Assembly (NCBI GenBank): GCA_030248065.1
Contig: JASAMV010003875.1
Coordinates: forward strand, 28,035 to 92,034
Source of the DNA: Rhynchonema sp. JSB1_4
Taxonomy: Eukaryota > Nematoda > Chromadorea > Monhysterida > Xyalidae
Length of the DNA stretch: 64,000 nucleotides
Direction: 5' to 3'
Shown: one piece after another, positions 48,852 to 59,056 of the stretch
How positions within the stretch are numbered: the first letter of the stretch is position 1
How the letters are laid out: each line of letters starts with the position of its first letter
Made by a program: the position numbers and the translations under genes
The notes under the pieces: generated by a model
What the model was told of the DNA's origin: nothing
Seen by the model: only the letters and a program-made list of their open reading frames with translations
The model's database searches: none

Positions 48852-51800
48852 CTATAGCACCGCAATCACCCAAACCTCAGAGACCGCGAGCCACATAACA
48901 CACAATGTACAGAGACAAGATGACACAAAGATGAGCAAAATCGCTTTCACTAGAATTTTCGAAGTTGCGTTTTTCCCGATCGAACTTTTGCCACGGGGTT
49001 CTTGATTGACTGCGCCAATTTTCTTCTGAAAAGAAAGAAACACAACATTAAAACAAAGTGGAAATTTGCAGCGAAATGTCAACCTTTTCCTAATTCAGGT
49101 TAAATTTAACGGGCAGTAATCATGAGTGCGTCATATGCTAAAATTCAAAAAAGCAGAAAACCCGATATACATAGACGCACCTAAGGTTTTCATCGAGCAT
49201 GCTGTGAAACATCAACGGACTTGAAAAGTCCTCCACGTTCAGAACGCAGCGTTTCGAACCCAGCCGAACATTGCCCGTCAGAAATACACGTAATGTTTCG
49301 TAGCCCGCCGGAAATTAAAGAGAAAATTTTATGAAGACTCACTGCGACAATGCAAAAACCTGATAACGAGCAGCTATTGAAAACAAGAAAAGAAAAGAAA
49401 ATATGTAACGGCAAGGTACACAGTGATTTCCATCTGGCATGATAATAAAGTTGACTTTATAATGCGTTTGGCCTCTTTGTGGTGACCCTCCTTATGTAGT
49501 AATAGTTTTGAACGCCAGTTATTCCATACCTATACTTGCGTATTTTTCCGCAAAATATAGTTTTGGAAAAAAACCGTTTTTTTCCGAAAAAAACCGTTTT
49601 TTTTCCAAATATTTTTCCAGTACTTAAGGATACCCATGGTCCAAAAACGCCTATTTTGGAGAAAACTTTGTCGGGAAATGGACTGAAAGAGGCTAAAAAT
49701 GCACTTGGAGATTAAAAAGTGCTCATTTTGAACTGTTTAGCACCGATTTACATTGGTTTTGACAACATCCTTTCGCAACCTTTGAAAATATTTCGGAAAT
49801 TTTTGGAAAAAAAACCGTTTTTTTTCCAAAAGTTGCCACTTGGAAAAATTTCCGGAAAAATAAAAACGTATTTTTCCGGGCCTCGGGAAAAACGGTTATT
49901 TTCGGTTTTTTAAGAAAAAAACGGTTTTTTTCCGGCCCGCAAGTATATCCATACCTACCTTTAACATCATAATTATTATACCATCTTAATGAATAGTGAA
50001 CAGTAACACAACGAATAGTGCTTATATGTGCTAATATGGTGGTGAATGACACGAAATGCTGGATCTCAGTGCCCATCAAAAAGAGAACGAGTCTGTGGCA
50101 AAGACACAAACAACGGCACGCACCCTGATCAGTTTCGCAGAACTATCCCTGTACGACAGCTCCTCTTGCGTCCTGCTGAATGTGATAAGCGCCTGACTCT
50201 GTTTGAATGCGTGCTGTCTGCGTGTGCCCAGCCAGGACACGAACACCGCACGGTATTCGATTGGGTCGCGCGTGCTCTGAAACATTATATATTATTGGTG
50301 AAACATCACTGGATCGCTAGTGAATTACCATTAAATGAAATACTATCCAGCTGGGCTTGTTTGTTTATAGCTATAGGTATCTGGTGTCCTGAATTTTCGG
50401 CCGGTATCCAGGTACCGACTTTTTGATTCACCAACGACATCACTGATCATGCCCATCGGCCCACATAGTCGTCCATATTTTATTTACCTATGTACCAACA
50501 ATAAAATAATAATAAAAATAAACAACCCAAGACTAATAAGCCCAGCCCACCTGGTACACTCTATAGACAATCATACCCCTGGTCCTAAGCGCCATGCAAA
50601 TAGTGGCGGCGATCAGTGCTGCAGCAAACGGGGTAAGCACGGACATGAATTTCTTGATGCCTGAAAATTGGTGACATACTGTACAGTGAAACATGCTATG
50701 AAGTGGACTTGAAAGCGGAGTGTTCCAAACAGTAACGGCTTTTCGAAATAAGCCCGAGTCGAGATGTGAGCAAAGAGCGCCATTTCATTGTATAATTCAT
50801 TACGTCCACTTTACAAGGACTTACCTATTCCGTATTCCTCCATTACCTCAATGAACTTCCTGTGTTTGGTCGTTACATAATTGTTATAGTCGATATAGTC
50901 GAGCGTGAAACGACGCTGCAATGCAATGACATTGTATGGGCTGATTGAAACATCAGAAATTAATGTCTCATCCGCTGCATGGACAGGCAGGGACTATTCC
51001 CAAAACCTGATGGTGCAATTTCAGAGCCCAACTGAATAGGTGAATAGTTTCGGTGAAAGCTCACGCGCCACATGCACACTGCTGTGAATGGTTGAGTATG
51101 ATCCAGGTTTTTTTTAAATAGCCAACTATTTGCCCAAGGACTACTGGCACATTTAGTGGGTAATTTAAATGCTGCCTCAGTGAAATTCTACCCCACTCAT
51201 TTGTCAAAAGCTACTGGCTCACTTAAAATTCTTACTAGCTCAACGAGCAAGTAAAAATGGCAAAAGAGCCTGATGTGTGCCCATTGTAATCAGTGAACCA
51301 AGTAAATTTGAATGCAGTGCATTGTGCTGTTTCGATTGGTTTAGAAAAGAAATCAGTAGATGGCCTTCAATGGTGAACTCAGAATTTCATTTTCAGTTTA
51401 AAAAATAATGAAATCCCTTCCCACTGTCACTTTTGTTATGATCGATGGTGTGGTAAACAAAATATGCAGAAAATCGCCAAAAAAACAACGCACAACAAAC
51501 AACTCACATGATTTTCCGTGGCAAATTCTCTGATTGCGTCCATTCCGCCCCAGTAGTAGACACGTGCAACTGAACACAACACAGCGACCACCATACAATT
51601 GAAAGCGAACTGTATCAAGCACAAATAGATGTGATGGCCGTACTTGTCCATGATCAGGGACCATTGTTGCGCACTTAGACCGTCGTTGCGAAAGTAGTGC
51701 GTCCACGGATTCCTGGGCAAATAATACAGGCGGTACGATATTTTAGGTGGCTTTCACACAATAAAAACCCAATAAATGAAGCTGTGGAACCCAACAATTA

Positions 51801-52578
51801 GACCAGAATGGGCCATCTCGTCGTACAGCACGTCTACATATTGCGAACAATTCCAAATTGTTTGCTGTCAATAATAATGTCGCGCCCCTTTTTAAAATCG
51901 ATCCGAAACCAGACTGTACACCGATGAGTGTTCGCTGTGCACAGATGGGAGAACGGATTGCGATTTTTTTCAACTATAATCTATATTGAACATAAAAAAT
52001 ATTTCGCCAAGTGCACAATGGAACACTGTCGGCTGCTGCGAGTGGTGGTGATGTGAGGAGACTAATGAGAATAAAATAAATGAACAAACAAACCGACCTG
52101 GCGGTGATCTTGCGATACCAGAGTTCATCCAGCCGTTTTCCGACGCCGAATCGCGCCTTATCCACTTTGTCCATGATTTGCCAGAACCGACTTTTACTCG
52201 ACTGATGACGGACTGGTACACCATTGGCTGTTGTGCTTGTGCTCGGTTTACTCGTGTGCTCAAGGGGTTAACATGATCAAGGCATGGAATGTGGTGGCTG
52301 ATCACTTTGCTCGTCACAACGTATCATCTACGTGGCAGTCAGTTCATGAAACATCAGTGCACCAATGGAACGCAGTAGTGCGCCACACCCACCAGTGTGC
52401 AAGAACGGGGTTTCCGGCAGCGAATTAAAACACAGTAAGAAAAAATAACTCAAACCATAAAAAATTAAATGCCAAGAGGCAACGGCCACCAACCAAAAAC
52501 CTGCGACAAACTTGACGACCGGGCACCTGGCTGCGAAGACAGACCACACTTGAGCACAACATGATCACTGTCAAAAGG
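48852..52578 (-). CDS. Polytopic membrane protein, family not recognised
   Basis: Eight exons join in frame: 52501-52578 (less sure), 52098-52201, 51804-51833 (a 30-base exon), 51508-51712, 50825-50915, 50551-50660, 50124-50276 and 48852-49025. From 52201 on they give 288 residues and a stop. Well-formed coding stretches include FWQIMDKVDKARFGVGKRL, WTHYFRNDGLSAQQW and FTLDYIDYNNYVTTKHRKF. Three membrane spans are likely: IYLCLIQFAFNCMVVAVLC, FMSVLTPFAAALIAATICM and, at the C-terminus, ILLIFVSSCLCTLCVMWLA. The 5' end is unresolved. I do not recognise the family and assign no function. A 417-bp transposable element sits in the last intron. Confidence 0.7.
49531..49947. mobile_element. 417-bp element with TATACTTGCG ends and 8-bp TSD TCCATACC
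   Basis: TATACTTGCG at the left and CGCAAGTATA at the right are inverted. TCCATACC occurs at 49523-49530 and 49948-49955, exactly. The interior repeats GGAAAAAAACCG and its mirror CGGTTTTTTTCC many times. An 8-bp duplication suggests the hAT superfamily, though the terminal bases are unusual. Confidence 0.88.
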
Positions 52579-53123
52579 CTGAAATAAAATAGCTAATGTT
52601 GCACAAAAGAATGAACATCGACCTCTGAAAATATCGCGAAGTAGATTCGCGTAATCGATGAGAATACAATGATCTGATCGAAATATGCACCTCAAATCGA
52701 ATTTTCGCGTTTGCACATAATTTTTTTATTGAAGTCTGATTTTATGTCATGAGAATTTCATTATTGTTTTGCATCGCAAAAATCTCAATACCACACTCAA
52801 GAGGGAAGTAAACAACGTATTCTGATCTCAGTCGATCCGATCAATAAAAGCATAGGGAAAATAGGCACTGCAAAGCTCACACAAATTGCACGTTTTTAAA
52901 AGCCATGTACCCTGATCTAACAATGAAAACAAAATCACAAGTTTGTGGTTTAGGCATACAGTCCTTCAACAAATGCACATTTGGCAATCGCAGCCAGCCG
53001 CTTTACAGCTGCCAAATTGGGAATGACACTTGGTTGCGATGGAACAAAAATAGCGAAGAGAAAACAACAACGAACAACAGTATGTTCCCTGCATTTTTTC
53101 GCTATTTTTTTACCGAATAGAAT

Positions 53124-53301
53124 CTATTGGAGAAATTTGATCTTTCCGGAATTGAAATCAATCGGTTCAATCGGCGTCTGGCGGTCTTTCGTTCGAAAGT
53201 AGTCCCTCCACAACAGATAGGTTTCGTAGAGCCAGAGTTTGGTGAGCGAGAAATAAGCCCAGAAGGACACGTGTGCACGACACCAGATGGAACGACACAG
53301 T
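53124..53301 (-). CDS. Possible terminal exon of an unknown protein
   Basis: After the acceptor CATTTGCAG the frame reads HVSFWAYFSLTKLWLYET, then WRDYFRTKDRQTPIEP, and ends in a stop. The composition looks coding. No upstream exon was found among the repeats, and the family is not recognised. Confidence 0.45.
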
Positions 53302-54037
53302 CTGCAAATGGTAACGGCAGAATATTGATACATGCAACATTCTCAAATGTACAATGCGTCCTCCGTCCCTAATGACCCTGTATCTGGAGAAACCCTCTGG
53401 CTAGACCAGACCTCCTGAATACCATTCCGCATGGTGCATATTCCATAATGCGACCGAAAACAGCGGTTTCCGATCATCTTGTCATTATGAATAGGACGGA
53501 TTGTACCATGGTACGCGGGGTAGTGTCATCGTAGTTTGTTCAGGGCACCAGCGTAATGATGTGTAGCAGTGACCTCTTTCCTTTCGGCCTGTTTTCACCG
53601 ACAGGTGAGGTGACAGGCCTTACTGGTGCGAACACCCCTGGCCAGTTGACCTTCAAAAAGCAGCACGAGCCAGATCTTATTGCTCGCGTGATACATCACT
53701 TGCTGCGCACAAAAATGCAAGCCAGTGAGAGAGGGCAACGGGTAATTAAACCACAAGTTAGCCACACTCGACTGGTATTGGTCGCACAATGACTTTATAA
53801 GAATTGGTCAATTTTTTTCCTGAATCGTAAAGAGGAAAAGTGACGGGGTGGTGACGTTGCGTTGCGTGATCGCACACAAAGCATGTAAAGGCAATCCAGC
53901 CGCTGATGTCACCGCCGCGAAATCTACAGTATACCAGAGTCTGAGCCATTACACCGTTTTTCGACTTATACATGAAGCGATTTTTCTTTAGTTCAATGTT
54001 TCATGCTGTTTCATGCCACGCAGCTGAGTACTGTGTA

Positions 54038-54394
54038 TAGTCCAACCACCAGCTCATGAGACGACTTTTTTAAAGCTTGCTTGGCCAGATTCAAAAATGC
54101 ATCGGTCACACGGATTTTCGCAAACAAAAGAAAGAGATCGGGCTGAGAGACATGATGACAACTTCCAGCTGGCTGACCTCAATTTGTTGCGTGCTTACGC
54201 GAACAGCAACGTTGTTCAATACACAAATGTTTTGGGAGTCAAAAGGGAATTTACGCACCGAGGTGGAGAGCGTGTTTTAAAAAATACATGCGTTTCTCTT
54301 TCTTTCATTTCCGAAATACGTGGAACCGGAACATTATTGGATCCGCACAAACCAATTTCAAAAAAAGTCGTCTCATGAGTTCGTGGCTGGACTA
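54038..54394. mobile_element. MITE, TAGTCC family, left copy in the palindrome
   Basis: TAGTCCAACCACCAGCTCAT at the left mirrors the right end, which reads ATGAGTTCGTGGCTGGACTA. TA lies just outside both ends. It sits between the B block (CATGAAGCGA) and the E block (GGCTCTAAAG). Confidence 0.85.
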
Positions 54395-54715
54395 TAAGCC
54401 GAATGGCTCTAAAGAGGTACAATTTTATAACACAGGGAATTTTTCTTTGGGCCACAGTTTGAGATAGAGTTGTTCCACTAATTTCGACCAGCGTAAAAGA
54501 TGTTCATTAGCTATAGAGGAATAACTTTTACGCTGGTCAAAATTAGTAGAGCAAGTCTGTCTCAAACTGTGACCCAAAGAAAAATTCCCTGTGTTATAAA
54601 ATTGTACCTCTTTAGAGCCATTTGGCTCACACAGTACTCAGCTGCGTGGCATGAAACAGCATGAAACATTGAATTAAAGAAAAATCGCTTCATGTATAAG
54701 TCGAAAAATGGTGTA

Positions 54716-55075
54716 TAGTCCAGCCACGAACTCATGAGACGACATTTTTTTAAAATTGGTTTGTGCGGATCCAACAATGTTCCGGTTCCACGTATTTCGG
54801 AAATGAAAGAAAGAGAAACGCATGTATTTTTTAAAAACACGCTCTCCCCCTCGGTGCGTAAATTCCCTTTTGACTCCCAAAACATTTGTGTGTTGAACGA
54901 CGTTGCTGTTCGCGTAAGCACGCAACAAATTGAGGTCAGCCAGCTGGAACTTGTCATCCTGTCTCTCGGCCCAATCTCTTTCTTTTGTTTGCGAAAATCA
55001 GTGTAACCGGTGCATTTTTGAATCTGGCCAGGCAAGCTTTAAAAAAAGTCGTCTCATGAGCTGGTGGCTGGACTA
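54716..55075. mobile_element. MITE, TAGTCC family, right copy in the palindrome
   Basis: The same element in opposite orientation to 54038-54394 and closely similar, TA-flanked. It sits between the B block and the outer A block, so its position is not the mirror of the left copy. Confidence 0.85.
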
Positions 55076-55311
55076 TAATGGCTCAGACTCTGGTATACTG
55101 TAGCTTTCGCGGCGGTGACATCAGCGGCTGGATTGCCTATAGTAAAGAGAATGTTTCAGACCTGCGCCAACGTGGTTGATCTGCTGGATTATTTTCAGCT
55201 GAAAATGTTTTTCGAGAATCACAAATAGCACAGTGGTTAAGAGTGACTGAACATGAAAATCAGGATTCCATTTGGTGAATTCTTATATGGTCATTGTGCT
55301 ACCAATATAAA

Positions 55312-55575
55312 GGCAAACCAGCCGTGCTTTGCAGACCTAGACCATACCGTATGACCCTGAATTTTCACACACGAAATGTTTCGGGTTATGGTAGCCACGT
55401 CCCGCGCGGTTAGCCAATAAACAACACACACAACGCGCGCTAATGTTTCATGATCTTGGCTCTTTCACACGCAAGCCACGTGCGACGTGGCTACAGTAAC
55501 CCGAAACATTTCAAGTGTGTAAGAATTCAGGGTGATACGGTATGGTCTAGGTCTGCAAAGCACGGCTGGTTTGCC
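55312..55575. mobile_element. Inverted-repeat element with GGCAAACCAGCC ends
   Basis: Arms of about 90 bases starting GGCAAACCAGCCGTGCTTTG mirror each other through CCTAGACCATACCGTA and ACCCGAAACATTT. The spacer holds CGCGCGGTTAGCC and CACACACAACGCGCG. Confidence 0.82.
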
Positions 55576-55721
55576 AATATGTTACGATGATGTAACAGCA
55601 GTCAGTTTTGCTCGTTCGATCAGTTTTATTTTCTCCAGCGTTACGTAGTTCAGCGTTTTTTTGGACCTGTGGTAAAAATTTTCCTTTCATTTTGCTATCC
55701 GTTCGCGACATCACACGGACA

Positions 55722-56185
55722 CTGGTACTGGTGGATACTGGTGAAGCGGCAGACCACGGTGGATTGGCATACCGCGAAGTTCAAACAGGCGCTTTGCCTG
55801 AGTTGAAAAGGAGGGGTGACGTCAAGTGACGAAAATGATTTGTGACTTGATGTGGAGGGAGTGGGTCGATTTAAAACACTGTGTCCGAGTCAGGCTCACA
55901 TGTATAGATTCTGGTTACTTCTGCACAAAGGTTTCGCCGTGTGTAACATCGGTCTCGTACAACCTTTCACCTGAATCTGTTGTTTTTCCGTGACTTGTTG
56001 TTGCAGACACTTTCTCCGAGTGATCTTGTTGTTGCAGACACTTTCTCCGAGTGATCTTGTTGTTGCAGACACTTTCTGCGTGCCCTGTCAAGTGGAGGAT
56101 GAAATGATCAGCAACATTTAAACTTCCCGCCACGCCAATCCACCGGCATCGCGCACCACCAGTATCCACCAGTACCAGGACGCCA
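55722..56185. repeat. Inverted repeat around a 31-base minisatellite
   Basis: CTGGTACTGGTGGATACTGG and, further in, GGTGGATTGGC appear at the left and inverted near 56118-56185. Between them CTTGTTGTTGCAGACACTTT followed by CTCCGAGTGAT is repeated about three times (55995-56080). Confidence 0.7.
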
Positions 56186-56458
56186 TCACACGCCACAATA
56201 CACACAGCTCGAACATGGTGCCAGCAGCAGGCACGCCACAGTATTTATTCAGTGTCCCTGGTGCCGAACATAATACACTCGTGCCAATTTCAATGAATGT
56301 CAATTTGTTCACGCAGAGCTTCCATGCAGTCATGCAGCTTCTAACATACAATGCTGTTGTTATGCAGTTAATCCGAGCGCATAAAGAACGTCCTATACTT
56401 TACGATCCTGCGACGATATTTGCATTGGACGTTAATTGTAGCTTTGATCGCTTTGTTT

Positions 56459-58784
56459 ATGCCCTCAATGACTGAAACATCAGCCACAACAACCGCACAC
56501 ACAGTGCGCGCGCACATCACGAATGCGTATGGTCTGGACGTACTGGCGTGTGGCGTGAAGCAGCCGCCCACATGCGCACTGCCGGGGTTCATGCACGAAG
56601 TGGCGCGTTTGCTCGCACAACAAATCCATGCACTCTCGTTCGACATACAATACACACCCAATCAATACGATGCGCAGTTGGTCGATAATGGCACGATTGA
56701 CACGTGTAAGTCAGATGGAAACAGTTGTGTCGGCATCGGCAACATTATCTGTTCAGGTTTACCAATTATGTAGGACATTAAGTGCCGCTTGTGAGACACA
56801 GGAAGCAGTGGTGTCGTTGGGGGGGGGGAAGGGGGTTACCCCCCCCTAGTATCCGGTATCCTGATTTTTTCACCCAGGGGTATCCGGTATCCTGACTTTT
56901 TGTCCAGGGGTATCCTACCCGAAAATTTTTCCGAAAACCGTAAAAATCGCCCATTTTTACCTCCAAAATGCTCAAAATCGCTTGCTGGCGCAAGCATGAC
57001 CCCCAAAATGACCATTTTTTGCACCTTCAACACCGATTTTGCTCGATTTTCCTCTAAAAAATTGACCTTTTTTGAACAACCCCCCTGGGTATCCGAGATT
57101 TTTATTTTAGGGAGCAACCCCCCTGGTATCCGAGATTTTTCATTTTGGGTATCCGGTATCCGAAAATTTTGGATTTTGGGTATCCGGTATCCTGACTTTT
57201 TGATTTCCCAACGACACCACTGACAGGAAGTGTGCCATAGGTGGCCCTTATGATGGCACGGCGCCCACAGCTATAACGACAAATTCTCAAGCAAAATACC
57301 CCACGCATAATGTGATGCAGCATGTACCGAAGACGCCCGTAGCGGATTAGCGCCGCTCTTGCTCGTTTTAGTTTGAAACAAAAACTGAACCTCGAATTTT
57401 CTGTTCCAGACCTGTACGCATACGTGCAGCCAAAGTTGAGCGTCAATGCAACGTCACGCTTCCGCTACTCGGCCACATCCCTCTACCAGAATCGGTTCAG
57501 TGTGCTCGCAAGTGAAGCCCCCATCCGTGTGGGTGGAGCCAACTTTTTCAAGGTGTTCTCAATCCAAGTCTGGTCAGCCGTCGTTGTTTGCTGGATTGCT
57601 GCCAAACTGCAACAATGGCTGCTCATAAAGTTCAACCGACCGATTGACAACCACGCGAACCAACAGGGTCTCTTCCGATGGCTATACCCGTTGACCATGT
57701 TTCTGGTGACCATGTTCACTTTCGACCTGTACGCCAATGGCATCCTGGCCGGTCTGATAATCCAAGAACAACATCAGGCATTCGATAACTTGCACGAGCT
57801 CGCGCAACTGATCGCCAACAAACAAGTGACCGCGTTTGGGTATACGGTAGACGATGGACACGGCTGGACACAGATAGCGAACAGAAACAATCACAGACGG
57901 TGGGACATTTTTAGATTTTCAGCTGAGGATATCAGAAAGAGATCATTCAGCTTGACTATAAGTGAGCCGATGACGAAACAAGCAAACTAAGTGTCCATTG
58001 GACAGCATCTAGACAACACTGCTTTCAGAGAACGAGGATCCCATTTTGACGAGTCGATTGAACGAATGAACGAAGCTTTGAAGCTGAATCCAATTCACTG
58101 GTTCGACGACGCAATGCTGCTCGATGATGAATTTGTTGGCAAGATTCAATCGGGCGAATACGTTGTGTTCGACAAACAATACGTGAATCACGTGCGACAG
58201 AAATCACTGTGTCGCGTTCGCACTGTGATATTCGAACCGAAAGACCTATTCTCACAAACGATGTACTTGCGCTACGGACCGCGAACACCAGACAGGGCTA
58301 GTTGATAGATGGGCGTGAAAGGATCGAGCCGCATCGACTATGATGGCAACGACTGCGACTTGGCTTGCCTGCTTTAAGCATTACCGCGACAGTAAAACAA
58401 GCAACGGCCGACATGAGGCCTGCCGGACGCACAGCCGCAGTCGCAGTAGTTCCCTTCAAAGCTGACACGGGCAACTTCTAGTCTCACTTGCCATTCGGTG
58501 CTCATTTGTTGACGTTTGACAACCATTCACAGGTGATCTCATCGATCGACAGTGTGCTGCAACGTTATGCGAACGTGATCGTCACGATGCACGCACGTTA
58601 CTCCAAGCTGATGTATTCACTGCGTCCGATCTGTGGTCAGACCGACCAACGGTTGCAAGACAACATGTTCACACTGCGCATCGAACAATGTTTGTGTGTG
58701 GTCGCTTTGCTCGTCGCTGGATGTGCATTCGCACTTGGCACCTTGATCATTGAGAAGGTCGCTGTGCGTTGCACACACTTATAG
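56459..58784 (+). CDS. Divergent ionotropic glutamate receptor-like protein, possibly broken
   Basis: Exon 1 (about 56459-56705) carries a hydrophobic leader and the start of the ligand-binding lobe. Exon 2 starts at 57420 after TTCTGTTCCAG in matching phase 1. It runs through FFKVFSIQVWSAVVVCWIA (membrane span 1) and LYANGILAGLI, the position of the SYTANLAAF gate motif, into the second lobe. A TAA at 57988-57990 then interrupts the frame, which reopens at once (HWFDDAMLLDDEFVGK) to 58305. A last exon from 58482 holds FDNHSQVISSIDSVLQRY and membrane span 4 (CVVALLVAGCAFALGTLI). The gene is either inactive or has a tiny intron over the TAA. An hAT element lies in intron 1. Confidence 0.72.
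56806..57222. mobile_element. hAT-type element, TSD ACAGGAAG
   Basis: CAGTGGTGTCGTTGGGG at the left mirrors CCCAACGACACCACTG at the right. ACAGGAAG occurs at 56798-56805 and 57223-57230. The interior repeats GGTATCCGGTATCCTGACTT. A second copy lies at 63539-63921. Confidence 0.93.
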
Positions 58785-59056
58785 ATCAGATTCTCAACAG
58801 ATCAACGGGGAGCGAAGGTTTTGGGACACGTCATCATAGTATCTTCCGAATGCCTGGTTATTGTGCTTGTTCTGTTTTGTGGCACGCAATGCTCAGCATT
58901 ATCGAAAACCGGTTGCACGCACATGAAATGGAATTCTCAAAACTCAAAGTGTTCACCCACAGTGCTTTTTCCCTGTGTTCCACTATTAACTACTGATTTA
59001 TTCCTTAAGAAACTACAGTATATCGCATTGATACTGTAGCCAAAAAAAAACAAAAG
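58785..59056. other. Short convergent gap
   Basis: Between the receptor-like gene and the ADCK1-like gene. A small CTACAGTAT hairpin near 59014-59040 is the only feature. Confidence 0.4.

Larger units (their letters stand above)
53889..55138. repeat. 1.25-kb imperfect palindrome
   Basis: Outer arms share AGGCAATCCAGCCGCTGATG and its mirror at 55119-55138. Inner blocks (CATGAAGCGATTTTTCTTTA; GGCTCTAAAGAGGTACAATT) also mirror. The centre is CGACCAGCGTAAAAG and its mirror. Each arm carries one copy of a ~358-bp element, but at different places. Confidence 0.88.
52579..56458. other. Repeat-rich region with no complete gene
   Basis: Holds a possible terminal exon (53124-53301), the 1.25-kb palindrome (53889-55138), and two smaller inverted-repeat elements (55312-55575 and about 55722-56185). 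The remainder shows nothing firm. Confidence 0.5.

Noticed and set aside
49190..49330. Reading GYETLRVFLTGNVRLGSKR as an exon of the membrane-protein gene
   Set aside because: It looks coding, but a stop precedes it with no AG acceptor in between, and its donor phase does not fit the next exon. The neighbouring exons join well without it.
54077..55035. Two similar protein-like frames in opposite orientation
   Set aside because: They are translations of the same MITE in the two palindrome arms.
56459..58784. Selenocysteine or programmed readthrough at the receptor stop
   Set aside because: The codon is TAA, not TGA, and no supporting RNA structure is evident. A tiny intron or inactivation is simpler.
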